Shown here: one piece after another, positions 55,034 to 64,000 of the stretch
Layout of the letters: every line of letters begins with the position of its first letter
Numbering within the stretch: position 1 is the stretch's first letter
Origin: Burkholderiales bacterium
GTDB lineage: Bacteria > Pseudomonadota > Gammaproteobacteria > Burkholderiales > SG8-39
Reading direction: 5' to 3'
Length of the DNA stretch: 64,000 bases
Assembly: GCA_017880775.1 (NCBI GenBank)
Contig: JADGRQ010000002.1
Coordinates: 164,660-228,659 of the forward strand
Translations under genes and position numbers: made by a program
Notes under the pieces: generated by a model
Seen by the model: the letters and a program-made list of their open reading frames with translations, nothing else
What the model was told of the DNA's origin: nothing
Database searches by the model: none

Positions 55034-55318
55034 CTACCAGCGTTTGGGGACACGCCGCGAGGTGTGGAATACGCGCAGCACTTCGACGACATTGCCACGC
55101 ACCCGGTACGGAATCAGGTAGCGGGTCTTCGCGACCACCAGCTCCCGCGTTCCAGACACACGCCCCGGGCGGCCCAACGCCGGTTGCGAGGCCAGCATCT
55201 CCACCGCGTTGAGCACGCGCTCGACCACGAGTTGAGCGGCTCGCGGGTCGTCTGCCGCAATGAATGTCGCTTCTTCGTCCAGGTTGCGGAGCGCAGTGCG
55301 TAGCCACTTAACCTGCAC
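55034..55318 (-). CDS. ParE/RelE-family toxin
   Basis: A 94-residue ParE/RelE-fold toxin, intact. It reads VKWLRTALRNLDEEATFIAA, then LGRPGRVSGTRELVVAKTRY and YRVRGNVVEVLRVFHTSRR, the usual C-terminal strands with basic residues. ParE members poison gyrase and RelE members cut mRNA; which applies is not clear. The GTG start overlaps the antitoxin gene by 11 bases. Confidence 0.87.
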   Translation of the reverse strand: MQVKWLRTALRNLDEEATFIAADDPRAAQLVVERVLNAVEMLASQPALGRPGRVSGTRELVVAKTRYLIPYRVRGNVVEVLRVFHTSRRVPKRW

Positions 55319-55553
55319 GCGTCACCTTCCACTTCTTTGCCAGCGCCTGCACATCCTTGTCGCTGGCAAAGTCGCCGGCCTTGGCTTCGGCGAGGGCACC
55401 CCGTGTTTCCTGGATCTGCCACTCGTTGAGCTCGACAAATTCGCGGATCGCTTCGGCAGCCAGGAACGACTTGCTGCGATGCGTAGCCTCGGCAAGTACG
55501 TCCAAGCGATCCTTGATGTCGTCCTCAAGGCGGACTGTCATAGTGGTCGACAT
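55308..55553 (-). CDS. ribbon-helix-helix antitoxin
   Basis: An 81-residue CopG/RHH antitoxin: TMTVRLEDDIKDRLDVLAEA (about residues 4-23) is the DNA-binding ribbon and first helix, followed by HRSKSFLAAEAIREFVELNE. The C-terminal half binds the toxin. GGGAG precedes ATG 55553. With the downstream ParE it makes a complete type II pair. Confidence 0.87.
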   Translation of the reverse strand: MSTTMTVRLEDDIKDRLDVLAEATHRSKSFLAAEAIREFVELNEWQIQETRGALAEAKAGDFASDKDVQALAKKWKVTRAG

Positions 55554-55641
55554 GAGGTATCTCCCTGGGACGGTGTGTAGATGTGTACAGTCTAGCACAA
55601 GCGGGCAGCGAAGCGGCGCAAGATTGCCCGGAGCAATGCGT

Positions 55642-55929
55642 TTATTTTCCCTTGCCCCTGACGATCACTTCCGGGCCGCCGGAGCCGGCGGTGCGCTCGT
55701 AGACGCCGTCGCCGGCTTTTTTGTACTGCGTAAGTCCCGAGTTCTTCACCTTGCTCGGCGTGACGGCGTACTTGCCGCCGAGTGCGACGGCGCTGATCAA
55801 GCGCTGGCAGGGTTTGTCGCAGGTGGGGCAGCGGGTCAGCTTGGGTTCGGCAACGCGCTGCATGACCTCGAAGCGGCCGTTGCAGCGCTTGCACTTGCCG
55901 GATTTGGGCGCGTAGTCGTAGAGCGGCAT
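55642..55929 (-). CDS. FmdB-family zinc-ribbon protein
   Basis: A 95-residue FmdB-type protein with two cysteine pairs, GKCKRCNGRFEV and TRCPTCDKPCQRL, forming a zinc ribbon. The family is named after a putative regulator of formamide use but its role is generally unknown. The lysine/glycine tail is typical. An FNR-type box lies 47 bases upstream of its start. Confidence 0.88.
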   Translation of the reverse strand: MPLYDYAPKSGKCKRCNGRFEVMQRVAEPKLTRCPTCDKPCQRLISAVALGGKYAVTPSKVKNSGLTQYKKAGDGVYERTAGSGGPEVIVRGKGK

Positions 55930-55975
55930 GGGCGGATGTTACCGGCTCCGGGTCCGGGCGGCGGGTCTGGGAAAT

Positions 55976-55989
55976 TTGATCTGCGTCAA
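55976..55989. promoter_or_regulatory. FNR/Anr-type box between fmdB-like and P-II-like genes
   Basis: TTGAT-CTGC-GTCAA matches the consensus TTGAT-N4-ATCAA at nine of ten positions. If it activates the plus-strand gene from -41.5, the -10 would be at about 56012-56017 (TAGCGT there) and the P-II-like ATG 50 bases after the start. It could also act on the minus-strand FmdB-like gene. Confidence 0.6.
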
Positions 55990-56073
55990 GCCGCTGGTTC
56001 TGCCCGGGTGTAGCGTAAAAAAATAACGTGATTCGCTGGCGGCAGTGCTGCCCAGAACTGTGAGCTCGACGTC

Positions 56074-56373
56074 ATGAAGATGGCTTTCCTCGTATGCAAC
56101 GATTATTTCGCGGATCGTGCGATGCAGCTTCTCACGGACAGCGACATCGACTACTTCACGAGCTGGGACCGCGCGAAAGGCAAAGGTCACGGGACGGAGC
56201 CCCACCTCGGTTCGAGATCGTTCGGCAGCACCAATGCCGTCATCATGGTCGCGTTCGAGGATGAAGCGCCGCTCGAGCGCCTGATCCACGGAATCTCCGC
56301 GGCAAACCTGGAGATCAAGCGCGCCGCGGACAGGATCCGGCTGTTTCAGCTGCCCCTCGACCGGATCGTCTAG
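56074..56373 (+). CDS. P-II-superfamily small protein (PG0541-like)
   Basis: A 99-residue protein resembling the PG0541/transporter-associated branch of the P-II superfamily: KMAFLVCNDYFADRAMQLLT, KGKGHGTEPHLGSRSFGSTN and AVIMVAFEDEAPLERLI. The family usually sits next to transporters; here no transporter is adjacent. The lead FNR-type box suggests control by oxygen. The ligand is unknown. Confidence 0.7.
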   Translation: MKMAFLVCNDYFADRAMQLLTDSDIDYFTSWDRAKGKGHGTEPHLGSRSFGSTNAVIMVAFEDEAPLERLIHGISAANLEIKRAADRIRLFQLPLDRIV

Positions 56374-56419
56374 GCTCGATCGCCTATACTGCGCCCGAGA
56401 TCCATGGTCCGGCGCGCCG

Positions 56420-57619
56420 ATGACAACGCAAATCCATGACGAGTTGAACGGATTCGAAGCCGACCTGACCGCGATCCGCCGCGACATCCACCGCCATCCG
56501 GAGACCGCGTTCGAAGAAGTGCGCACCGCCGACATCGTGGCGCAGAGGCTGACCGAATGGGGCATTCCGGTGACCCGCGGGTTGGCCAAGACAGGCGTGA
56601 TCGGCACGTTGCAGGGCAAGCGCCCGGGCCGCAAGCTGCTCGGACTGCGCGCCGACATGGACGCGCTAAACCTGCAGGAGCACAACGATTTCGATCATCG
56701 CTCGGTGAATGACGGGAAGATGCATGCCTGCGGCCATGACGGGCACACGGCGATGCTGCTCGGTGCGGCGCGCTACCTGGCCGGCAATCCGGATTTCGCC
56801 GGCACGGTGCACTTCATTTTCCAGCCGGCCGAGGAAGGCCTCGGCGGCGCGCGCGTGATGATCGAGCAGGGCCTGTTCGAGAAGCATCCGTGCGACGCGG
56901 TCTACGGCATGCACAACATGCCGGGTCTCGATGTCGGCAAGTTCGCCATACGCGCCGGCGCGATGCTTGCCTCTTCCGACAGCTGGACCGTGACCTTCAA
57001 TGGCACCGGCGGCCACGGCGCGATGCCCTATCGCGGCACCGACCCGACCATGCCGGCCGCCTCGTTCGTGCTGGCGACGCAGACCATCGTAGGCCGGAAC
57101 GTCCCTTCCCATGAGGCGGTGGTGATCAGCGTAGGCCACATCAGGGGCGGCGATTTCGGCGCGCCGAACGTGATCCCGGCCGAGGTGGTGGTGCGCGGCA
57201 CCGCGCGCAGCTTCTCGCCTGAGATGCGCGACCTGGTCGAGCGGCGGCTCGGCGAGCTCGCCCGCAGCACTGCCGAGGCGCATGGCTGCACCGCGCAGAT
57301 TCACTACGAGCGGCGCTATCCCGTGCTGGTCAACGCGGCGGAGCAGACCCGGATTGCGGTCGATGCGGCGGCGCTGACCGTCGGCCGGGAAAACGTCGAT
57401 CCGGACGTGACGCCGCTCGCCGGCGCCGAGGATTTCGCCTTCATGCTGGAAAAGAAGCCCGGCGCCTACGTGATGATCGGCAACGGCGGCACCGAGGGCG
57501 ACGGCGGGTGCCACAACGTGCATACCCCGCACTACGACTTCAACGACCGCATCCTCACGACAGGCGCGGCCTATTGGGTCAATCTCGTGCGGCTGGAGCT
57601 GGGCGGCTCCGCGGCCTGA
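56420..57619 (+). CDS. M20 amidohydrolase (hippurate hydrolase-like)
   Basis: A 399-residue amidohydrolase of the M20D group. Metal site segments are LGLRADMDALNLQE (about residue 74), HACGHDGHTAMLLGAA (about 99-114) with the metal cysteine, and FQPAEEGLGGARVM (about 134). The dimerisation domain has GTGGHGAMPYRGTDP. Relatives cut hippurate, N-acetyl amino acids or indole-acetyl conjugates. Its TGA overlaps the possible CTG start of the next gene. Confidence 0.9.
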   Translation: MTTQIHDELNGFEADLTAIRRDIHRHPETAFEEVRTADIVAQRLTEWGIPVTRGLAKTGVIGTLQGKRPGRKLLGLRADMDALNLQEHNDFDHRSVNDGKMHACGHDGHTAMLLGAARYLAGNPDFAGTVHFIFQPAEEGLGGARVMIEQGLFEKHPCDAVYGMHNMPGLDVGKFAIRAGAMLASSDSWTVTFNGTGGHGAMPYRGTDPTMPAASFVLATQTIVGRNVPSHEAVVISVGHIRGGDFGAPNVIPAEVVVRGTARSFSPEMRDLVERRLGELARSTAEAHGCTAQIHYERRYPVLVNAAEQTRIAVDAAALTVGRENVDPDVTPLAGAEDFAFMLEKKPGAYVMIGNGGTEGDGGCHNVHTPHYDFNDRILTTGAAYWVNLVRLELGGSAA

Positions 57620-58395
57620 CCGGCCTGCTCCTCGCCGCGAAGATTGCGGCCGCGGCGGCGATCGTGGTCGCAGCGTCGCGCGCCACCGAGCGCGCGGGGC
57701 CGTTCCTCGGCGCGATGATCGCGACGCTGCCGGTGTCCACCGGTCCCGTGTACGTGTTCCTGGCGATCGATCACGGGGCGCAGTTCGTTTCGGAAAGTGC
57801 ACGCATGAGCGTCGCCAGCACCGCCGCGATCGTCGCTTTCGTCGCGGCGTACGCGTACGCCGCGCAGCGCTTCTCCACACCGGTGTCGCTCGCGCTGGCG
57901 ACGCTCGCCTGGGTTGCGGGGGCGTTCGCGCTCCAGTTACGCGACTGGAGCTTCGTCGAGGCAAGCGTGCTGTTCGCGGGTGCGTTTGCGCTGGCGATTC
58001 GCGGCCTGCGGCGCTTCGGCGCCGTCGCGCAGGCGGCGGCGGTGCCGCGCGCGCGCTACGACCTCGCGCTGCGCAGTGCGCTGGTCGCCTGCGTGGTGAT
58101 CGCCACCACGTTCGCCGGCGAATCGCTCGGCCCGTCGGCGACCGGCGTACTGGCGACCTATCCGGTCGTCTTCACCTGCCTGGTGGTGATCCTGCAGCCG
58201 CGCTGCGGCGGACCGTTCACCGCGTCGGTGCTGGTGAACGGACTGAAGGGACTGGTCGGCTTCGGCGTCGCACTCGCGGTGCTGCACCTCGCAGCCGCGC
58301 GATGGGGCGTGGCGGCCGCGCTCGGGCTGGCGCTTGCGGTTGCGCTCGGATGGAACTTCGCGTTGTACCTGCTGCGCGCGCGGCGCGCCGCCTGA
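57616..58395 (+). CDS. integral membrane protein of unknown function
   Basis: A 259-residue protein of about eight hydrophobic helices, e.g. LLLAAKIAAAAAIVVAAS and VPRARYDLALRSALVACVVI. A conserved-looking loop AGPFLGAMIATLPVSTGPVY follows the first helix. The only start that both keeps helix 1 and follows the local overlap pattern is CTG 57616 (CTGA with the upstream stop); GTG 57664 or ATG 57715 would cut into it. No family is named with confidence. Confidence 0.72.
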   Translation: MTGLLLAAKIAAAAAIVVAASRATERAGPFLGAMIATLPVSTGPVYVFLAIDHGAQFVSESARMSVASTAAIVAFVAAYAYAAQRFSTPVSLALATLAWVAGAFALQLRDWSFVEASVLFAGAFALAIRGLRRFGAVAQAAAVPRARYDLALRSALVACVVIATTFAGESLGPSATGVLATYPVVFTCLVVILQPRCGGPFTASVLVNGLKGLVGFGVALAVLHLAAARWGVAAALGLALAVALGWNFALYLLRARRAA

Positions 58396-58419
58396 GGCGC
58401 TCTGCAGGCCTCGCCCGAC

Positions 58420-59607
58420 TCAACGCCTGCGCTCGTACCACCGCGACATCAGTTCCATCGCGAGCGAGGAGGCCGCGGCGCCGGCGAGCAGGACGATTTC
58501 CGCCGTCTGCCAGCCCCACTGCTCGACGATCAGCGAGAACAGCGTCGGCGCGGCTGCGTTGACGATCAGGATGGGCGTCGCAACGAACCCGAGCACAGCG
58601 CCGTAGCCGGTCGAGCCGAAGAGCGCGAGCGGTACGGCGCCGCGCACGATGGTGATGACGCCCTGTGAAGCTCCCATCAGCAGCGTGAACGCGAGCACGG
58701 CGTGAAAATTGCCGCCGGCGGCGAGCAGCAGGACGAAGGAGGCGGGCAGCGCGCCGATCGCGATGCGGGCGATGGTGATCGCGCGCAGGTTCTTGCCGAA
58801 GAAGATCTCGACGATGCGGCCGCCGAACTGCGCCACGCCCTTCATCGAGGCGACCCATACGGCCGCCGCCGTTGCCAGACCCGCCGCCTCGAGCAGCGGC
58901 ACCAGCTGCACCGTGACCACGCCGAACACGAAGCCGTTGAGCGACATGACCAGCGCGAACAGCACGATCGCGACCGAGCGCGTCCGGCCCTCGAGCGGTG
59001 GCCCGTCGCGCGAAGCCTGGACCGCGCTCGCTGCGGCGGCATCCGCGACCGCCTTTTCGCGCCGGGCGAGGGCGATCCAGTTGAGCGGCAGGCAGACCAC
59101 GAGGTTGATCGCGGCAAACAGCGCGAGCGTCTGGCGCCAGCCGGCGGCCTGGTTCACGAAATGCCCGATCACCCAGAAGATGGACGATGCGAACGCGCCG
59201 AACAGCGTCAGGTACGAGATCGCGAGCCGGCCGCGCGAAGGCGCGACCTGCACCAGCGCCGCGAACGCCGCATCGTAGAGGCACAGGCGCATGCCCACGC
59301 CGAGGAACACCCAGACCGCGAGGTAGGCGGCTTCGGTGCGCACCAGCGAAAGGGCGAACAGGCCGGAGGAAACGAGCAGCGTCCCGAGCGTCATCACCGC
59401 GCGCGCGCTATAACGGTCGATCGCGCGGCCGACCGAGGTCGATACCAGGCCCATCGCCAGCAGCGCCGCAGTGAAACCGAAATAGACCAGGCTGCGGCTC
59501 CAGCCCGTATCGGTCGCGATCGGGCCGGCGAGGACACCCAGGCAGTAGTAGCTGGTTCCCCACGCCGTGATCTGCGTGATGCCGAGTGCGCAGACTGCCA
59601 GCAGCAA
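58420..59607 (-). CDS. MFS transporter
   Basis: A 395-residue major facilitator with twelve predicted helices. It starts LLAVCALGITQITAWGTSYY, and the loop 2-3 motif lies at VSTSVGRAIDRYSARAVM (about residue 50). The open frame runs far upstream through glpK in another frame and is not coding there; TTG 59607, 20 bases after the glpK stop, is the best start. Co-transcription with glpK suggests a small-molecule substrate but none is assigned. Confidence 0.85.
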   Translation of the reverse strand: MLLAVCALGITQITAWGTSYYCLGVLAGPIATDTGWSRSLVYFGFTAALLAMGLVSTSVGRAIDRYSARAVMTLGTLLVSSGLFALSLVRTEAAYLAVWVFLGVGMRLCLYDAAFAALVQVAPSRGRLAISYLTLFGAFASSIFWVIGHFVNQAAGWRQTLALFAAINLVVCLPLNWIALARREKAVADAAAASAVQASRDGPPLEGRTRSVAIVLFALVMSLNGFVFGVVTVQLVPLLEAAGLATAAAVWVASMKGVAQFGGRIVEIFFGKNLRAITIARIAIGALPASFVLLLAAGGNFHAVLAFTLLMGASQGVITIVRGAVPLALFGSTGYGAVLGFVATPILIVNAAAPTLFSLIVEQWGWQTAEIVLLAGAAASSLAMELMSRWYERRR

Positions 59608-59627
59608 TGGATCGGAAGTCGGCTTGT

Positions 59628-61142
59628 TTATCGCCCGGGCATCCAGTTCTTCGAGCGCGCGACCGCATCGTGCCAGCGCGCGAGAAGTTCGCCTGCCTTG
59701 TAGCGCTCCATGTGCGGCTCGAAGCGGCGCTCTGCCTGCCAGCGCGCGGCAAGATCCGCGGGGGAGTCCCACAGGTCCACGGCGAGCCCTGCGAGGTAGG
59801 CCGCACCGAGCGCGGTGGTCTCGAGCACTTTGGGCCGCACCACCGGCACGCCGAGGATGTCGGCCTGGAACTGCATCAGCAGGTCGTTGGCGGCGGCGCC
59901 GCCGTCGACGCGTAACTCGCTCAGCTTTTCTCCCGCATCGCGCTGCATCGCGTCGAGCAGGTCGGCACTCTGGAACGCGATCGACTCGAGCGCGGCGCGC
60001 GCGATGTGGGCGCGGCTCGAACCGCGTGTCAGCCCGAAGATCGCGCCGCGCGCATGCGGGTCCCAGTGCGGCGCACCCAGCCCGGCGAACGCCGGCACCA
60101 GGAACACGCCACCGTTGTCGAGCACGCTCGCCGCCATCTGCTCGACCTCGGCCGAGGTGGTGAAAAACTTCATCTCGTCGCGCAGCCATTGCACCACCGC
60201 GCCGCCGATGAACACGCTGCCCTCGAGCGCGTATGTCCTGGTCGCCGTGCGCGCGCCGCCGCGCGGCGCGATCTGCGCGGCCATCGTGGTGAGTAAGCCG
60301 TTCGCGGAGGCGACCGCCTTCTCTCCGGTATGCAGCAGCAGGAAGCAGCCGGTGCCGTAAGTGTTCTTCGCCATGCCGGGGCCGTGGCAGCCCTGGCCGA
60401 ACAGCGCCGCCTGCTGGTCCCCCGCAATGCCGGCGAGGGGCACCAGTTCGCCGAGCAGATCCGGCGCGATCATGCCGAATACGTTCGCCGACGGGAGCAC
60501 GTCGGGCAGGATCGCGCGCGGCACGTCGAGCAGCTTGAGGAGTTCGGCATCCCAATCGCCCGCGTGGATGTCGTAGAGCAGGGTGCGCGAGGCATTGGTC
60601 ACATCGGTGACATGCAGGCGCGCCTTCGACAGGTGCCAGGCGAGCCAGGTGTCGACGGTGCCGAAGGCGAGCTCGCCACGCTCGGCGCGCGGGCGTGCGC
60701 CGGGAATCGAATCGAGCAGCCACGCGAGCTTGGTCCCGCTGAAATACGGATCGAGCACCAGGCCGGTCTTGCGGCGCACCAGTTCCTCGGCGCCGCTCTG
60801 TTTCAGCTGGGCGCATCTTGCCGCGGTGCGCCGGTCCTGCCAGACGATCGCGTTGGCGAGCGGCTCGCCGCTCTGGCGATCCCACAGCAGCGTGGTTTCG
60901 CGCTGGTTGGCGATGCCGATCGCGGCGATCTGCTTCGCATCCACGCCCGCCTTCGCGACCGCCTCGCGCGCGCAGGCGAACTGCGTGGAAAGGATCTCGC
61001 GCGGGTCGTGCTCGACCCAGCCCGGCTGCGGGTAGATCTGGCGGAACTCGTGCTGTGCGGCGGCCGCCGGCACGCCGTTCTCGTCGAACAGCATCGCGCG
61101 CGAGCTGGTGGTTCCCTGGTCGAGTGCGAGGACGTAGCGCAT
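59628..61142 (-). CDS. glpK: glycerol kinase
   Basis: GlpK phosphorylates glycerol to glycerol-3-phosphate. The 504-residue FGGY kinase starts [20 protein letters not shown] and has the sugar-kinase segments [23 protein letters not shown] and [14 protein letters not shown], with C-terminal [20 protein letters not shown]. Length and motifs are normal. The start is ATG 61142. With the Ugp system it shows a glycerol-phosphate supply route in this strain. Confidence 0.95.
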   Translation of the reverse strand: MRYVLALDQGTTSSRAMLFDENGVPAAAAQHEFRQIYPQPGWVEHDPREILSTQFACAREAVAKAGVDAKQIAAIGIANQRETTLLWDRQSGEPLANAIVWQDRRTAARCAQLKQSGAEELVRRKTGLVLDPYFSGTKLAWLLDSIPGARPRAERGELAFGTVDTWLAWHLSKARLHVTDVTNASRTLLYDIHAGDWDAELLKLLDVPRAILPDVLPSANVFGMIAPDLLGELVPLAGIAGDQQAALFGQGCHGPGMAKNTYGTGCFLLLHTGEKAVASANGLLTTMAAQIAPRGGARTATRTYALEGSVFIGGAVVQWLRDEMKFFTTSAEVEQMAASVLDNGGVFLVPAFAGLGAPHWDPHARGAIFGLTRGSSRAHIARAALESIAFQSADLLDAMQRDAGEKLSELRVDGGAAANDLLMQFQADILGVPVVRPKVLETTALGAAYLAGLAVDLWDSPADLAARWQAERRFEPHMERYKAGELLARWHDAVARSKNWMPGR

Positions 61143-61226
61143 GGCGAAATGGCAAATTCTAGCGTGATAGTATTTGCCGCGCCGCGCTCCCCCGCGCTCT
61201 CCACCCCGATTTGCCGAGGAAACCCC

Positions 61227-62528
61227 GTGAAGATCCACGAATACCAGGGCAAGGAACTGTTTCGCAAATATGGCGTGGTCACGCCGCGCGGCTTCCCGTG
61301 CTTCAGCGTAGACGAGGCGGTCGAGGCGGCGAAAAAGCTCGGCGGCAATGTCTGGGTGGTGAAGGCGCAGATCCACGCCGGCGGGCGCGGCAAGGGCGGG
61401 GGCGTGAAGGTGGCGAAGTCGCTCGAGGAAGTGCGCGACAAGGCCGGGCAGATCCTCGGCATGCAACTGGTGACGCACCAGACGGGCGCGCAGGGGCAGA
61501 AGGTGCGGCGGCTGCTCGTCGAGGAGGGCGCCGACATCAGGAAGGAGCTTTACGCCGCGATGGTGGTCGACCGCGGCACCCAGCGCGTGTGCCTGATGGC
61601 CTCCAGCGAAGGCGGCATGGACATCGAGGAAGTCGCCGCCAGCACTCCGGAGAAGATACACAAGGTGTTCATCGATCCGGCCGCCGGGCTCACCGACCGC
61701 GAGGCCGAGGATGTGGCGCGCAAGATCGGCATTCCGTGGCAGGCGATCGCGCCGGCGCGCGACCTGCTCAAGGCGCTGTACAGGTGTTTCGACGCGACCG
61801 ACGCGTCGCTCGCGGAGATCAACCCGCTGGCCATCACCGGGGATGGCAAGGTGATCGCGCTCGATTCGAAGATGAACTTCGACGACAACGCGCTGTTTCG
61901 CCAGCCCGAGATCGTGGCCATGCGCGACCTCGACGAGGAAGACCCGCTCGAGATCGAAGCGTCGAAGCACGACCTGTCCTACATCTCGCTCGACGGCAAC
62001 ATCGGCTGCATGGTGAACGGCGCGGGGCTGGCAATGGCCACCATGGACACCATCAAGCTGTTTGGTGGCGAGCCGGCCAACTTCCTCGACGTGGGCGGCG
62101 GCGCGACCGCGGAGAAGGTCACCGCCGCGTTCAAGATCATGCTCTCCAACCCGAAGGTGAAGGCGATCCTGGTCAACATCTTCGGCGGCATCATGATGTG
62201 CGACACCATCGCCACCGGGGTGGTGGCCGCGGCGCGCGAAGTGAAGCTCGCGGTGCCGCTGGTGGTGCGCATGAAAGGCACCAACGAAGAACTCGGCAGG
62301 AAGATCCTCAAGGAATCCGGCCTGCCGATCATTTCCGCCGACAACATGGCGGACGCGGCGAAGAAGGTGGTGGCGGCGTTGCAGGGAAAGGCAAAAGCCA
62401 CGCCCAAACCGAAGGCGAAGCCCAAGCCCAGGCCTAGAGCGAAACCCAAGGCGAAGGCGAAGAAAGCCACACCAGCCCGCAGAGTCGCGCCGAAGAAAAA
62501 AGTGCGAAGCAAGGGGAAGAAGAAATGA
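61227..62528 (+). CDS. sucC: succinyl-CoA synthetase beta subunit with lysine-rich tail
   Basis: SucC with SucD interconverts succinyl-CoA and succinate, making ATP or GTP in the citric acid cycle. It starts [19 protein letters not shown], with [16 protein letters not shown] (about residues 46-61), [20 protein letters not shown] and [16 protein letters not shown] 61227 follows GAGGAA. Residues 1-388 are the complete normal protein. Residues 389-433 are an added tail of Lys, Ala, Pro and Arg ([20 protein letters not shown] and more), about half basic, like histone H1-type bacterial tails. It overlaps sucD in ATGA. Confidence 0.94.
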   Translation: MKIHEYQGKELFRKYGVVTPRGFPCFSVDEAVEAAKKLGGNVWVVKAQIHAGGRGKGGGVKVAKSLEEVRDKAGQILGMQLVTHQTGAQGQKVRRLLVEEGADIRKELYAAMVVDRGTQRVCLMASSEGGMDIEEVAASTPEKIHKVFIDPAAGLTDREAEDVARKIGIPWQAIAPARDLLKALYRCFDATDASLAEINPLAITGDGKVIALDSKMNFDDNALFRQPEIVAMRDLDEEDPLEIEASKHDLSYISLDGNIGCMVNGAGLAMATMDTIKLFGGEPANFLDVGGGATAEKVTAAFKIMLSNPKVKAILVNIFGGIMMCDTIATGVVAAAREVKLAVPLVVRMKGTNEELGRKILKESGLPIISADNMADAAKKVVAALQGKAKATPKPKAKPKPRPRAKPKAKAKKATPARRVAPKKKVRSKGKKK

Positions 62529-63409
62529 GCATCCTGATCAACGGGAACGCGCGGGTGATCACGCAGGGAATCACCGGCAAGACGGGCCAGTACCACACCA
62601 GGACCAGCCGCGAGTACGCGAACGGGCGCGCCTGCTATGTCGCCGGGGTGAATCCGAAAAAGGCGGGTGAGGATTTCGAAGGTATCCCGATCTTTGCCTC
62701 CGTCGCCGAAGCGAAGAAATCCACCGGCGCCACGGTCTCGGTGATTTACGTCCCGCCTGCGGGCGCGGCGGCGGCGATCTGGGAGGCGGTCGAAGCCGAT
62801 CTCGATCTGGTGATCTGCATCACCGAGGGCATCCCGGTGCGCGACATGATCCAGGTGCGCGACAGGATGCGCAAACAGGCGCGCAAGACGCTTCTGCTCG
62901 GCCCCAACTGCCCGGGTGTGATCACGCCCGGCGAACTGAAGATCGGCATCATGCCCGGCCACATCCACAAGAAGGGCCGCGTCGGCGTGGTGTCGCGCTC
63001 GGGCACGCTCACCTACGAGGCGGTGGGGCAGCTCACCGAACTGGGAATCGGCCAATCCACCGCGGTCGGCATCGGCGGCGATCCGGTGAACGGACTGAAG
63101 CACATCGACGTGCTCAGGCTCTTCAACGACGACCCCGCCACCGACGCGGTGGTGATGATCGGCGAAATCGGCGGATCGGACGAGGAGGACTGCGCGCGCT
63201 GGAGCAAGGCCAACATGAAAAAACCCGTGGTCGGCTTCATCGCGGGCGTGACCGCGCCGCCGGGCAAGCGCATGGGCCATGCGGGCGCAATCATCTCGGG
63301 CGGCAAGGGCACCGCGCAGGAGAAGCTCGAGGTGATGGAGGAGTGCGGCATCACGGTGACCAGGAATCCTGCGGAGATGGGAAAGGCGCTGAAGGCGGTG
63401 TTGAAGTAG
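62525..63409 (+). CDS. sucD: succinyl-CoA synthetase alpha subunit
   Basis: A 294-residue SucD. CoA-binding features include [18 protein letters not shown] (about residues 17-34) and [11 protein letters not shown], and the phosphohistidine is in [17 protein letters not shown] (about residues 241-257). It forms the synthetase with SucC through an ATGA-coupled start. Length is normal. Confidence 0.96.
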   Translation: MSILINGNARVITQGITGKTGQYHTRTSREYANGRACYVAGVNPKKAGEDFEGIPIFASVAEAKKSTGATVSVIYVPPAGAAAAIWEAVEADLDLVICITEGIPVRDMIQVRDRMRKQARKTLLLGPNCPGVITPGELKIGIMPGHIHKKGRVGVVSRSGTLTYEAVGQLTELGIGQSTAVGIGGDPVNGLKHIDVLRLFNDDPATDAVVMIGEIGGSDEEDCARWSKANMKKPVVGFIAGVTAPPGKRMGHAGAIISGGKGTAQEKLEVMEECGITVTRNPAEMGKALKAVLK

Positions 63410-63446
63410 GCAGGGGCTTCACCTGCGAAACGCCTCGGAGGAACGA

Positions 63447-64000
63447 ATGTCGACCCAAACGATGCCATCACCCGAGCTGTATTTCGACACGATCTTCGCC
63501 TTTCAGCGCTCGGCGGCGTTGAAATCGGCGATCGAGCTCGAGGTGTTCACTGCCATCGGCGACGGAGCACGGACGGTGAAGGAGATTGCGAACGCCTGTG
63601 GCGTGCCGGGACGCGGCATACGGGTTCTATGCGACTACCTCACGACCATCGGTTTCGTCACGAAAACCGGAGACGCGTACGAGCTCACGGCCGATTCGGC
63701 GGTCTTCCTGACAAAGCGTTCGCCTGCCTATCTCGGCGGTACCGCGAGTTTCCTCCACTCGGCGGACGTGATCGGCCACTTTGAGCATCTCACCGAGACA
63801 ATTCGGCGCGGCAAGCCCCAGGCGAGCATGGTGGCAGGTGAAAATCCGGCGTGGGTGCAGTTCGCGCGCGCGATGGTTCCGATGATGATGCCGTCGGCGC
63901 AGGCGATTGCGGACATTCTGGACGCCGCGTCGGCCGGCCCGATGCGCGTGCTCGACATCGCCGCCGGCCACGGCATCTTCGGGATCGTGATCGCGCAACG
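63447..64000 (+). CDS. O-methyltransferase-like protein (5' part)
   Basis: The first 184 codons of a methyltransferase of the acetylserotonin/plant O-methyltransferase layout: an N-terminal dimerisation domain with winged-helix features (TVKEIANACGVPGRGIRVLC, then DYLTTIGFV), followed by SAM motif I MRVLDIAAGHGIFG, where the window ends. GGAGGAA precedes the ATG. The substrate cannot be told from the part seen. Confidence 0.85.
   Translation, partial: MSTQTMPSPELYFDTIFAFQRSAALKSAIELEVFTAIGDGARTVKEIANACGVPGRGIRVLCDYLTTIGFVTKTGDAYELTADSAVFLTKRSPAYLGGTASFLHSADVIGHFEHLTETIRRGKPQASMVAGENPAWVQFARAMVPMMMPSAQAIADILDAASAGPMRVLDIAAGHGIFGIVIAQ

Noticed and set aside
61143..61226. A TAGTAT before sucC as a promoter.
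   Set aside because: No -35 hexamer at a suitable distance; too weak to list.

Overview
The window is about 65% G+C, densely coded, and reads as a betaproteobacterial chromosome, most like Burkholderiales or Rhodocyclales. The evidence is gene order: ribF-ileS-lspA-ispH; a pilE-fimT-pilV-pilW-pilX-pilY1 minor pilin operon; birA-coaX-SPOR; glnE-ilvE-zf-CHCC-waaF; and yhdP-(nitrilase)-tldD. No rRNA, complete insertion sequence, prophage or CRISPR array is visible. There is one intact tRNA, tRNA-Thr(CGT), and one decayed tRNA-Arg fragment.

Layout. 0-6.5 kb: a methyltransferase, then riboflavin kinase, isoleucyl-tRNA synthetase, signal peptidase II, a small stand-alone (p)ppGpp-hydrolase-like HD protein, and IspH. 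6.5-15.8 kb (minus strand): type IV pilus operon from pilE to the large tip protein PilY1, with a TonB-like gene at its end. 16-18.8 kb: tRNA-Thr, a single-domain response regulator, and the birA-coaX-SPOR operon. 18.8-27 kb: a peptide ABC transporter divergent from a D-aminoacylase and an M81 (MlrC-like) protein, probably one peptide-scavenging locus. 27-29.7 kb: a scarred accessory patch holding a HicB-like gene, a second copy of the M81 3' end, a zeta-toxin-like kinase with no ordinary start codon, an antitoxin/PemK-MazF-like pair, and an internally deleted type ISP restriction-modification gene. 29.7-38 kb: an amidase, then ugpB-A-E-C-ugpQ running without gaps into both subunits of aconitase X and a lone biotin carrier domain. 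38-45.7 kb (minus strand): phosphomannomutase, YheT hydrolase, SnoaL-like protein, heptosyltransferase, a zinc-finger protein, branched-chain aminotransferase and GlnE. 45.8-53 kb: YhdP, a nitrilase remnant, TldD and a two-subunit CoA-transferase. 53-56 kb: a decayed stretch with the tRNA-Arg fragment, an M20 peptidase, one broken and one intact toxin-antitoxin pair, and an FmdB zinc ribbon. 56-64 kb: a P-II-like protein behind an FNR-type box, an M20 amidohydrolase, a membrane protein, MFS transporter and GlpK, SucCD (SucC carries an unusual basic tail), and the start of an O-methyltransferase.

Working together. Several operons are tightly coupled: many junctions are 4-base NTGA overlaps (ATGA, GTGA, TTGA and possibly CTGA), which also fix many start codons. 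Nutrient capture is a theme: peptides (ABC transporter, D-aminoacylase, M81, M20 enzymes) and glycerol phosphates (Ugp, UgpQ, GlpK). The most unusual assemblies are the Ugp-AcnX-biotin carrier operon, the mosaic HicB/M81-tail/zeta junction, and three accessory or ancestral genes (type ISP enzyme, ParE toxin, nitrilase) that have each lost their middle. All functions are inferred from sequence recognition; no database search was run.
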